From: a virus
Length of the DNA stretch: 39,560 nt
IMG/VR virus record: IMGVR_UViG_3300043827_000384
Span: 1 to 39,560 of that record
Direction: 5' to 3' (one strand)
A program made the translations under genes and the position numbers. Below the pieces are notes generated by a model. It was not told where the DNA came from. It was given only the letters and a program-made list of their open reading frames with translations, and did not search any database. The first letter of the stretch is position 1. Each line of letters starts with the position of its first letter. Shown in pieces: positions 12,314-20,500 of the stretch.

Positions 12314-12936
12314 TGCATATTTTATTTAATGGAGATTCCTTTACCGAAGGACAGGAATTAGGTGAAAATTATTTAAATCTTCGATATAGTGCAAGAATAT
12401 GTAAGGAACTCGGAATTGTAGAAAATAATTTATCCAAATCCGGATCCTCAAATGATCGAATCAAAAGAACGACACTCGAATATTGTCAAACAAATCAAGT
12501 CGATCAAATCATTCTTTGTTGGTCATATCCGGATCGATTGATGTATACTGGAGATGCTCCCAGTTCAAAGGATAGTCAATACGGACTACACTGGAAAAGC
12601 ACAAGTCCACTTCGAGCCAAATATTATAAGCATAAACCCTGGGTTCAGTTTTATCGAGATATTTGGACAGATGAGATGATGAGAAATAATTTTATTATGA
12701 ATTGCATTACCATGCAAGAATTTTGTCAAAATCGCCAAATAAAATTGATCATGAGTCATATATGTAAACCAGAAATTTTTCGAGGATTCAAAATTGACTC
12801 ACTCTTTGAAATGATTACCATGTTAGACGAAGAAGGGTTCACAGCACCCCCAAACATGAGTACCGGAGATAATATTCATCCAAATTCAATCATACATAGT
12901 AGATTCGCTCACAAGTTACTAAAACGTTTACAATGA
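12313..12936 (+). CDS. SGNH/GDSL-hydrolase-like protein, paralogue 3 (canonical residues)
   Basis: The ATG at 12313 overlaps the previous stop as TGATG, giving 207 aa. Block I is the canonical GDS (NGDSFTEGQEL, Ser9), block II is KSGSSNDRIKRTTL, and block V is GDNIHP with Asp186-x-x-His189. Unlike paralogues 1 and 2 it therefore has the full Ser/His/Asp set expected for an active SGNH hydrolase. It is more distant from the other two than they are from each other. The stop overlaps the oxygenase start (ATGA, 12933-12936). Confidence 0.8.
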   Translation: MHILFNGDSFTEGQELGENYLNLRYSARICKELGIVENNLSKSGSSNDRIKRTTLEYCQTNQVDQIILCWSYPDRLMYTGDAPSSKDSQYGLHWKSTSPLRAKYYKHKPWVQFYRDIWTDEMMRNNFIMNCITMQEFCQNRQIKLIMSHICKPEIFRGFKIDSLFEMITMLDEEGFTAPPNMSTGDNIHPNSIIHSRFAHKLLKRLQ

Positions 12937-13517
12937 ATCTGAATTTTGTTTGTCCGATATGGGAGTACCATATTCCATTAGATCAAAGATTGATTGATTT
13001 TGTGTATGAACATCGAAACGAACAAAAAAACTGGTCTTCAAATTATTTGGGTGCTTCCCGACATTTGTATCTTATGCAATTTGAATGCTTTCAACAATTT
13101 GTCGTAAATATCAAATCTACAATTCGAAAAAAATTATTTCTTCTCAAACCCTATCGAGAATATGATCTGAATCTCACTGCCCTTTGGTGTAATCTAAATT
13201 ATGCTGCAGACGTGGATTATGCTCATATTCACTATCCGGACATTGCAGGCGTGTATTATCTTCAGACTCCAAAAAACTGTGGAGATCTGATGATGCATAA
13301 TCCACATAAAGATACTTCTCAGGGAAAATTTGCTAGACTCTTCAAAGAATTCAAAACATCATATACTGTCACTCCAGAAGTCGGAAAGGGACTTATATTT
13401 CCATGTTGGGTTCCTCATCAGGTTCTTCAAAATCAAAGTGGCGAGGATCGTATTTCAATGTCCTTTGGATTTGAACTTATTGAAAAGGAATCTATAGTTC
13501 CTTTTAAACACTTATAA
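12933..13517 (+). CDS. Putative 2OG-Fe(II) oxygenase
   Basis: A 194-aa protein matching the small TIGR02466-type oxygenases. The region WCNLNYAADVDYAHIHYPDI gives His98/His100 as proximal iron ligands, followed by AGVYYLQTP. The distal part GLIFPCWVPHQVLQNQSGED gives His162 and, with RISMSF, Arg173 for the 2-oxoglutarate carboxylate. Such enzymes hydroxylate or otherwise oxidise proteins, nucleotides or small molecules, and T4-like marine phages often carry them. It is coupled to the SGNH genes, so it probably acts in the same pathway. The last codons are part of the decamer repeat that follows. Confidence 0.8.
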   Translation: MNLNFVCPIWEYHIPLDQRLIDFVYEHRNEQKNWSSNYLGASRHLYLMQFECFQQFVVNIKSTIRKKLFLLKPYREYDLNLTALWCNLNYAADVDYAHIHYPDIAGVYYLQTPKNCGDLMMHNPHKDTSQGKFARLFKEFKTSYTVTPEVGKGLIFPCWVPHQVLQNQSGEDRISMSFGFELIEKESIVPFKHL

Positions 13518-13620
13518 ACTCTTATAAACTCTTATAAACTCTTATAAACTCTTATAAACCCTTATAAACCCTTATAAACCCTTATAAACCCTTATAAACC
13601 CTTATAAACCCTTATAATCC
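13511..13620. repeat. Decamer tandem array, 11 x 10 bp
   Basis: Four copies of CTTATAAACT (13511-13550), six of CTTATAAACC (13551-13610) and one CTTATAATCC (13611-13620). The first copy contains the stop codon of the oxygenase gene, and the preceding ten bases (CTTTTAAACA) look like a decayed unit. The period is close to one helical turn, so every copy faces the same side of the DNA. TATAAAC resembles the late promoter TATAAATA. Each frame meets TAA within 30 bp, so the array is not coding. Confidence 0.97.
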
Positions 13621-13672
13621 GCTTAACCAGCAAATCGCCTCTCTTGATAAGGAACTTGAAAACAAATCATGA
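13598..13672 (+). pseudogene. Remnant of a gene C-terminus after the decamer array
   Basis: Downstream of the last in-frame stop in the array, the frame reads NPYNPLNQQIASLDKELENK, then Ser and TGA at 13670-13672. This looks like a natural coiled-coil C-terminus. Its stop overlaps an ATG (ATGA at 13669-13672) that opens a 9-codon frame, MKKKTIDKL, the same junction style as real genes here. I infer that the array has eaten into or replaced the 5' part of a gene. Confidence 0.4.
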
Positions 13673-13684
13673 AAAAGAAAACAA

Positions 13685-13747
13685 TTGACAAACTCTAAAT
13701 ATTCTGGTAAAATGAATTGGGAAAATATTTTCCTGTTTACGTAAACA
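13685..13747 (+). promoter_or_regulatory. Sigma70 promoter with two abutting 14-bp palindromes
   Basis: TTGACA (13685-13690), a 17-bp spacer and TAAAAT (13708-13713) are a near-perfect sigma70 promoter. The expected start is near 13720, exactly where two perfect palindromes lie back to back: GGAAAATATTTTCC (13720-13733) and TGTTTACGTAAACA (13734-13747). They could be a double operator or two hairpins at the 5' end of the mRNA. CTAAATATT (13695-13703) inside the spacer is late-promoter-like. Confidence 0.65.
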
Positions 13748-13765
13748 AATTTTGAAAATTATCAT

Positions 13766-14524
13766 ATGTCAAAAGGATTTAAAGTAGTTACTAAACCTCC
13801 GGTAAAAACGGAGTCTCAAGATACATTTAATCTTGAGGCAGCAAAGGAAATGATAAAAGATAAAAGTATTGTCTTTTGCCTTCCCGGAAGAGGAGTTTCC
13901 TACACATATCTCAAAAACTTTGTTCAACTTTGTTTTGATTTAGTACAAGCAGGAGCTTCGATTCAGATTAGCCAAGACTATAGTTCTATGGTAAACTTTG
14001 CTCGTTGCAAATGTCTAGGAGCAAATGTTCTAAGAGGTCCGGACCAATTGCCATGGGATGGTAAACTTAAGTATGATTATCAATTATGGATTGATAGTGA
14101 TATTGTATTCAATACAGAAAAATTCTATCGTCTAGTCGCAATGGATAAAGACATTGCATGTGGATGGTATTGTACCGAAGATGGAGTCACAACTTCAGTT
14201 GCTCATTGGCTGGAAGAAGATGATTTCAAAAATAATGGTGGAGTAATGAATCATGAACTGCTGGATGGCATTCAGAAGCGTCGTAAACCATTTACTGTTG
14301 ATTATACTGGATTTGGTTGGACTCTCATCAAGAATGGTGTATTCGAGCACGAGGAAATGAAATATCCTTGGTTTGCTCCACAAATGCAAGTATTTGATTC
14401 TGGAGAAGTTCAGGATATGTGTGGTGAAGATGTTTCGTTTTGTTTAGATGCAATCAAAGCAGGATTTGAAATTTGGTGTGATCCACAATGTAGAGTAGGA
14501 CACGAAAAAACTCGAATAATTTAA
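13766..14524 (+). CDS. Glycosyltransferase, GT-A fold
   Basis: A 252-aa protein. After an N-terminal extension come the nucleotide-sugar strand SIVFCLPGRGVSYTYLKN (34-51), the metal-binding DxD motif in LWIDSDIVF (Asp110, Asp112), FTVDYTGFGWTLIKNGVF with the usual acceptor-side Gly-Phe-Gly, and GEDVSFCLDAIKAGFEIWCD with the catalytic-type Glu221-Asp222, ending with VGHEK (His246). These are the hallmarks of inverting GT2-like GT-A enzymes. It could glycosylate DNA, virion proteins or a host surface glycan. It has its own promoter (13685-13713) and a terminator (14536-14560), so it may be regulated apart from the late genes. Confidence 0.85.
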   Translation: MSKGFKVVTKPPVKTESQDTFNLEAAKEMIKDKSIVFCLPGRGVSYTYLKNFVQLCFDLVQAGASIQISQDYSSMVNFARCKCLGANVLRGPDQLPWDGKLKYDYQLWIDSDIVFNTEKFYRLVAMDKDIACGWYCTEDGVTTSVAHWLEEDDFKNNGGVMNHELLDGIQKRRKPFTVDYTGFGWTLIKNGVFEHEEMKYPWFAPQMQVFDSGEVQDMCGEDVSFCLDAIKAGFEIWCDPQCRVGHEKTRII

Positions 14525-14535
14525 TTTTTATACAT

Positions 14536-14560
14536 AGGAGGTGAAAAAACCTCCTTTTTT
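14536..14560 (+). terminator. Rho-independent terminator
   Basis: AGGAGGT (14536-14542), a short A-rich loop, ACCTCCT (14549-14555) and six T in total form a clean intrinsic terminator 12 bases after the glycosyltransferase stop. Confidence 0.9.
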
Positions 14561-14574
14561 GTGTCAATTTACAC

Positions 14575-14742
14575 ATGGAAAAATATAATATATACAATGT
14601 GGGGAAGAAAATTTTTTCTGCTGTCTCTGAAGAAAAAATGATGGAGATTACTCAAAATCTTGCTGATGATTTTTATAAAACAGGAACTCCCCATCCTGAC
14701 GATATTGTGGTAGAATATATTGGTTGTGATATTGATGAATAA
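14575..14742 (+). CDS. Small conserved phage protein, 55 aa
   Basis: ATG 14575 to TAA 14740-14742. Reads MEKYNIYNVGKKIFSAVSEE, a helix (KMMEITQNLADDFY), then TGTPHPDDIVVEYIGCD. From memory this beta-alpha-beta pattern (YDIYNNG...F...L.D.FY..G.PHPD) occurs as a small protein next to structural genes in T4-like cyanophages. The function is unknown. Confidence 0.65.
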   Translation: MEKYNIYNVGKKIFSAVSEEKMMEITQNLADDFYKTGTPHPDDIVVEYIGCDIDE

Positions 14743-14745
14743 AAA

Positions 14746-14874
14746 ATGAATAAGAGATCTGATAAAATTGAATCTACTCCAAAAAAAAGTCGTCAAGGAA
14801 ATTCGAAATTAACAAAACGTTCTGCATCAAGTAGAAACGGTGCTAGTAAAGGATATCGAGGACAGGGTAAATAA
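14746..14874 (+). CDS. Small basic conserved phage protein, 42 aa
   Basis: ATG 14746, four bases after the previous stop. About a third of residues are Lys or Arg (MNKRSDKIESTPKKSRQGNS), ending SKGYRGQGK. I recall close relatives (KRSDK...TPKKSRQGN...YRGQG) in marine T4-like cyanophages. It is probably disordered and nucleic-acid binding. A short TCTCAA/TTGAGA hairpin follows the stop (14877-14891). Confidence 0.65.
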   Translation: MNKRSDKIESTPKKSRQGNSKLTKRSASSRNGASKGYRGQGK

Positions 14875-14924
14875 TTCTCAATTATTGAGAGTGAATTGAA
14901 TTCCAAACTGCATCCAATAGATCA

Positions 14925-15074
14925 ATGGAATTTATTAATAATAACAATAAAATAAATTTATCATCTCTTTTGATCACTCTCATGGCAACATCAGCTTTTA
15001 TTAAGTTGACAGATGCCTCAATTGCCATAGATAAATTACTATCAATTTATACTGTGGTAAATAAGTCCAGATAA
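14925..15074 (+). CDS. Small hydrophobic protein, 49 aa
   Basis: ATG 14925 to TAA 15072-15074. Reads MEFINNNNKINLSSLLITLM, ATSAFIKLTDASIAIDKLLS and IYTVVNKSR. It has one moderately hydrophobic helix at about residues 10-27 and an amphipathic second helix, so it may associate with the membrane. A TAAATAAGT late-promoter-like element overlaps its end (15058-15066). The function is unknown. Confidence 0.45.
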   Translation: MEFINNNNKINLSSLLITLMATSAFIKLTDASIAIDKLLSIYTVVNKSR

Positions 15075-15146
15075 TATTTGGACATATTCTATACAAATAT
15101 CGAGTATTGGACTATAATTAATCCTGTACTCGATTTTTTATTTAAA

Positions 15147-15293
15147 ATGACAAACAAAACTCAATCTAAAGAAGACGTATGCAAATTATTCATTCAAAAT
15201 GAATTGCATCAAAAAATTCGTAATGATGAAGATTATGATGATTGGACATATGGAACAGAACCTACATATCAAATGCCTCTAAATAAAGAATAA
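15147..15293 (+). CDS. Small acidic phage protein, 48 aa
   Basis: The frame is open from a TTG at 15078, but the first ATG is 15147 and gives a normal soluble protein (MTNKTQSKEDVCKLFIQNEL), ending with an acidic, Tyr-rich stretch (DEDYDDWTYGTEPTYQMPLN). Its stop is the first codon of a late promoter element. It directly precedes the baseplate block. Confidence 0.5.
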   Translation: MTNKTQSKEDVCKLFIQNELHQKIRNDEDYDDWTYGTEPTYQMPLNKE

Positions 15294-15296
15294 ATA
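15291..15296 (+). promoter_or_regulatory. Late promoter element beginning with the stop codon
   Basis: TAAATA with flanks GAATAAATAAGT matches the reduced late promoter of T4-like cyanophages. Its first three bases are the stop codon of the preceding gene. It lies 20 bp before gp25, the first baseplate gene, and probably opens the late operon. Confidence 0.5.
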
Positions 15297-15315
15297 AGTC
15301 AGTTAATATTGAAAA

Positions 15316-15720
15316 GTGCCTCTTCAAAATATTTCTAGAGGTTTCAAAGACATTTCTTTGTCTTTTGCCCAACATCCAGTCACAAAGGATATTCTTGCAC
15401 TCAAAAATGCGGATGCAATCAAGCGTTCTGTTCAAAATTTAATAAGAATTCGCATTGGAGAAGTATTTTTTAATAATTTGATTGGTACAAAAATTGAAGA
15501 CAGTCTTTTTGAACTTGCATCTCAAAATTTTTTAGATCCAATTAAATCTGAAATTGAAACCGTTATTCAAAATAATGAACCAAGAGTCAAATTGAATGAC
15601 GTAATTGTAGAATCAAATTCAAACAGTAATGAATTGTTAATAACAATTTCATATGATATTATTGGACTGCAAATTCCAAATCAACAAATAACATTTGTAT
15701 TAGAATCAACTAGACCATAA
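15316..15720 (+). CDS. 25: Baseplate wedge protein gp25
   Basis: A 134-aa protein, close to T4 gp25 (132 aa). It starts with GTG: MPLQNISRGFKDISLSFAQH, the typical cyanophage gp25 start. It contains ALKNADAIKRSVQNLI, FFNNLIGTKI, SLFEL, and the EPR motif at 88-90 (NNEPRVKL), diagnostic of the GPW/gp25 family. gp25 is a sheath-like core wedge component that, with gp6 and gp53, joins the baseplate to the tail tube and sheath and helps nucleate sheath assembly. The stop overlaps the gp6 start as TAATG. Confidence 0.95.
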   Translation: MPLQNISRGFKDISLSFAQHPVTKDILALKNADAIKRSVQNLIRIRIGEVFFNNLIGTKIEDSLFELASQNFLDPIKSEIETVIQNNEPRVKLNDVIVESNSNSNELLITISYDIIGLQIPNQQITFVLESTRP

Positions 15721-17597
15721 TGTCATTTACTCAATACACAAACCTCAATTTTGAGGATATAAAGACATCCATAAAAGATTATTTAAGATCAAATTCAAAT
15801 TTTTCGGATTTTGATTTTGAAGGTTCTAATTTATCAGTAATTATTAATACTTTAGCGTATAATACTTATATTACTGCATATAACACCAATATGGTGGTCA
15901 ATGAAAGTTTTATTGACAGTGCGACATTAAGAGAAAATATTGTTTCACTTGCAAGAAACATTGGATATGTTCCACGTTCAAAAAGATCTGCAAAGGCGTC
16001 GGTAAATATTTCTATATCTGGAATTAGTACTACAACAAAAACAATTACACTTCAGCCCGGATTTGTGGCTAGTGGATTAGGATATGATGTAAATTATAAT
16101 TTTTCATTACCGGAAACAGTTAATATTGCTGCAAATAATGGAACTGCAAATGGTATAGTTGACATCTATCAAGGACAATATCTAGAAAAAAATTGGACAG
16201 TTGATACTTCACAACCAAATCAACGTTATATTTTACCGAATGATAGTATTGACACATCAACATTACGAGTAAAAATTCAGAATACTTCTACGGATACCAC
16301 AATTACTGAATTCAATCTTATTGATAACATTATTGGTATCAATTCAACATCAAATATTTACTTAATACAAGAAACAACTGATGAAAAATATGAATTATTG
16401 TTTGGTGATGGAATTTTTGGTAAAAAATTAATAAATGGAAACATCATTAAAGCATCTTACATACGTACCGGAGGTGTAAATGGTAATGGTGTATCAAATT
16501 TTGTATTTTCAGGAACAATTTATGATGATAATAATGCTCAAATTAATAATTTTACTGGATATATTGATCCAATTACTAGTTCCGAAAATGGCGATAGCAT
16601 AGAGTCTGTTGAAAGTATCAAATACTATGCCCCAAGAATGTATTCGGCACAGTATAGGGCGGTTACAGCAGGTGATTATGAGGCAATTTTACCATCAATC
16701 TATCCAAATATTGAATCCGTAACAGCTTATGGTGGAGAAGAACTAAATCCACCCCAATATGGAAAAGTTTTTATTGCCGCAAAACCAAGAAATGGCACAT
16801 ATTTATCAAAATTTACTAAAAAAAATCTATTAAATTCACTCAAAAATTATTCAATTGCAGGAATTGTTCCTCAATTTGTAGATTTGAAATATTTGTATGT
16901 TGAATTAGAAAGTTATATCTATTATAACACAAATCAATATGGAGATTCGAATAATTTGAAATCGGAAGTGGTTTCTTCACTCAATGCATATGCAAATGGA
17001 ACTGATTTTACTAAATTTGGAGGAAGGTTTAAGTATAGTAAGACAGTATCTATTATTGATAATGTAAATAGGGCAATTACTTCAAATATTACTAAGGTAA
17101 AGATGAGAAGAGATCTGATTGCAAGTATTAATAAATTTGCACAGTATGAATTATGCTTTGATAATGAATTTTATTCTGCAAATTCCGAATATAATATCAT
17201 AACTAGCGGATTCACTGTATATGGAATTGATGGAATTTGTTATTTTGCAGATCAACCTGATTCAAGTCAAAAAAATGGAAGATTATTTTTATTTCAATTG
17301 AATGGAAGTGATGTAAAAATAATTTCAAATAAATTTGGAAGTGTTAAATATGACACTGGAGAAATTATTATAGATACTGTTAATATTACATCAACCGAAA
17401 AAGAAAATAACATTATTGAGGTTCAGGTAATACCTTTGTCGAATGATGTTCTTGGAAGAAAAGAAGTCTATCTTCAATTAGATATTTCAAAAAGTCAATT
17501 TTATATGTTAAATGACGTAATATCTTCTGGAACAAATACTGCGGGAACTAGATTCGATACTCAATCAAGTTATCAAACAGGAAATAAAACTAGATAA
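15720..17597 (+). CDS. 6: Baseplate wedge protein gp6
   Basis: A 625-aa protein (T4 gp6 is 660 aa) placed directly after gp25, as in other T4-like phages. The N-terminus (TQYTNLNFEDIKTSIKDYLR, then FEGSNLSVIINTLAYNT and NESFIDSATLRENIVSLARN, GYVPRS) is characteristic of gp6/J-like wedge proteins. The middle has FGDGIFGKKL and the segment YRAVTAGDYEAILPSIYPNI, the conserved J-family core. gp6 dimers form the ring that holds the wedges together and drive baseplate expansion on infection. The next gene follows after one base. Confidence 0.93.
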   Translation: MSFTQYTNLNFEDIKTSIKDYLRSNSNFSDFDFEGSNLSVIINTLAYNTYITAYNTNMVVNESFIDSATLRENIVSLARNIGYVPRSKRSAKASVNISISGISTTTKTITLQPGFVASGLGYDVNYNFSLPETVNIAANNGTANGIVDIYQGQYLEKNWTVDTSQPNQRYILPNDSIDTSTLRVKIQNTSTDTTITEFNLIDNIIGINSTSNIYLIQETTDEKYELLFGDGIFGKKLINGNIIKASYIRTGGVNGNGVSNFVFSGTIYDDNNAQINNFTGYIDPITSSENGDSIESVESIKYYAPRMYSAQYRAVTAGDYEAILPSIYPNIESVTAYGGEELNPPQYGKVFIAAKPRNGTYLSKFTKKNLLNSLKNYSIAGIVPQFVDLKYLYVELESYIYYNTNQYGDSNNLKSEVVSSLNAYANGTDFTKFGGRFKYSKTVSIIDNVNRAITSNITKVKMRRDLIASINKFAQYELCFDNEFYSANSEYNIITSGFTVYGIDGICYFADQPDSSQKNGRLFLFQLNGSDVKIISNKFGSVKYDTGEIIIDTVNITSTEKENNIIEVQVIPLSNDVLGRKEVYLQLDISKSQFYMLNDVISSGTNTAGTRFDTQSSYQTGNKTR

Positions 17598-17598
17598 A

Positions 17599-20500
17599 AT
17601 GATAAGTACATCAATTAATCGAGTAAAAATTAGTGAAGTAATTCAAAGTCAAATTCCAGAATATATTGACTTTGAAAATCCAAGATTTTCTGATTTTTTA
17701 CGTCAATATTACATTTCACAAGAATTTCAAGGTGGAGTAGTTGATATTGCAGAAAGTTTATCTGAATATAAAAATTTAGATTTCTTAAATAAATCAAATC
17801 TTGTTGGTTATACAACTCTTACAAATGAAATTTCCTTTTTTGATGATACAATTAGCGTATCTTCAACAAAAGGTTGGCCTCAATCATATGGGCTTTTTAA
17901 AATTGATGATGAAATTATTACTTATACTGGAATTAGTTCAAATACGTTTACTGGTTGCATACGAGGATTTAGTGGAATAGAAAATTTACATTCTACAAAT
18001 ACTCCGGAATACTTAACATTTAGTTCCACAGGAATTACTACACACGTAATTGGAGCAAAAGTTAATAATTTAAGTAATCTTTTTCTGACTGAGTTTTTGA
18101 CTAAAATTAAAACTCAAATACTTCCTGGATTTGAAAAAAGAAATTTATATTCTACACTAAACGAATCTAATTTTATTCGTCAAGCAAAAGATTTTTACAA
18201 ATCAAAGGGAACCGAAGAAGCATTTAAAATTTTATTCAAAGCATTATACAATGAAGATGTGAGTCTTATCAAACCACAAGAATATTTGATGAGACCATCC
18301 GATGCAGAGTATATTAAAAATCAAGTATTAGTTTGTGAATTGATTGAAGGAAATCCTTTAAAAATTGAGGGTCAAACTTTAGTTCAAGAAACTTTGCCCA
18401 TGCAAACAAGTGGTGCAATTTATAAAGTTGAACCATTTTTAGCAAATAAACAAAAATATTATAAAATTGATATTTCTGATGGAACTATATTTGGAAAATT
18501 TATATCATATAATAGAAGTATAATAAATTCAAATGTTTCATCTGGATCTTCGATCATCAATGTTGATTCTACGGTTGGATTTGCAACATCCGGATCATTA
18601 TTTGTGAATGAAATTTTTATTAACTATTCTAATAAAAATTACAATCAATTTTTTGGAGTTACTGGGGTAACTACTTCAATTAGTATAGGAAGTACAGTTA
18701 ATTCTGGAATTGAAGCAATTTCTTATGAAAATGGGGATATTAATAATCCAGTCAGATTTAGAATTTTATCAATATTGTCTAATTTAAATCAAAATGCAAA
18801 TTATCAGAATGTAAATGATTATATTGATGTAAAAACTTTAGGAAAATCTCAAGAAGATATTAAATTTACTTCTTGGATTTATAATGCAAGTACTAAATCG
18901 ACAATTTTATCAATTACTTCAGTTGGTTCTAATAATTATAGAATAAAATTTTATAATGATCATCAAATTTATAATGAAGATGATGTTAATCTCATTTCAT
19001 TAGATACTTCGGATATTATTTCTGCAAAAGTAAATTCGATTATAAATTCGAAAGAAATACAAATTAATCCAGCATCATTTGATATTAATCAAAAATATTT
19101 TGTAAGAAGATTATTAAAAACAAATTTAAATGGAATTATTGCAAATATACAAAACACTTATGCTGACAATTCTTCATTATATGTAACATCAAATAGTTTA
19201 CCTCACTGGAAAATAGATGCAAAAAAAAGAATAAGAACTTTTACAAATTCTGGAATTGTAACAGATACTCAACAAGTTGCTATAATAGATCATTACTATC
19301 AAAGTGGAGATCTTGTAACATATTTTCATGCATCTACAAATAAAGCACTTTCTGGATTATCTACAGGACAATCATATTATATAAAAAAAATTACAAGTAA
19401 TTCAATTTACTTAGCATTATCCCTTGAAAATGCAAGAATTGGAGAATATATTACAATATACAATAATTCAGATTTAGAATCTACAGGAATTACTACTCAT
19501 TATCTAATTCCTCAAAATGTAGCATTTAGTGACCTTGACGGACAAAAGTTAATAAGAATTTTTGATAAACCTGCATACGATGAAGAAAGTGTAGAAATTT
19601 CCAATGGAGGAATTGGACTACTTGCAAATGGAGTTGAACTATACACATACAAATCTTCAAATAAAGTTTATTATGGACCTATTGAAAGTATTTCTGTTCT
19701 CAATGAAGGAAGCGATTATGATGTAATTAATTCACCAAGATTATCTGTTTCTCAATCAGGACATACTGGAGCTGGTTCTTCTATAATTCCTCACCTGCAA
19801 GGAGAATTGAAAGAAATTATTGTAGATTCCTCTGGATTAGATTATTTGGAAGAACCTAAAGTTATAATTTCTGGTGGAAACTCGAAAGGATATCTGGCAA
19901 AAGCAAAAATGAAATTAGTTAGTCATGATATTGAATTTAATAGTTCGAGTATTGGCGGAGTTGTAAATACTTCAACTGATATTTTTAATTTTCCAGAAGC
20001 TCATGGAATTAAAAATGCAGAAGAAATTATATATCTAACAAATGGAACAACTTCAATTGGAATTGGAACAACTCCAGGAACTCTAATAAATGAGGCATCT
20101 TATTATTGCATCAAAAAGGATGATTATTCATTTTCACTGACAAAAAATCTTTCAGATGCACTTTCTGGAATTAATACAATTAATATTACAACCAATGGTC
20201 AAGGATATCATAAATTTGAAACAAAAATAAAAAGATTAAAAGTTGATAAAGTTGAAATATCTCAAATTGGATCTAATTTTTATAATCGGCACAATACTGC
20301 ACCAAGTAACAATATAAACATTTATACTGATACAATTACAATTAATAATCATGGATTTTCTTCGGGTGAAATTATAAATTATTCGAGTGAGGGATCTTTA
20401 GTTGGTGGACTTAGTACTACAACAAATTATTATATAATTAAAGTAGATGATAATCAATTTAGACTTTCAAAAACAGAAAATTTAAATTCTCATGTTAATT

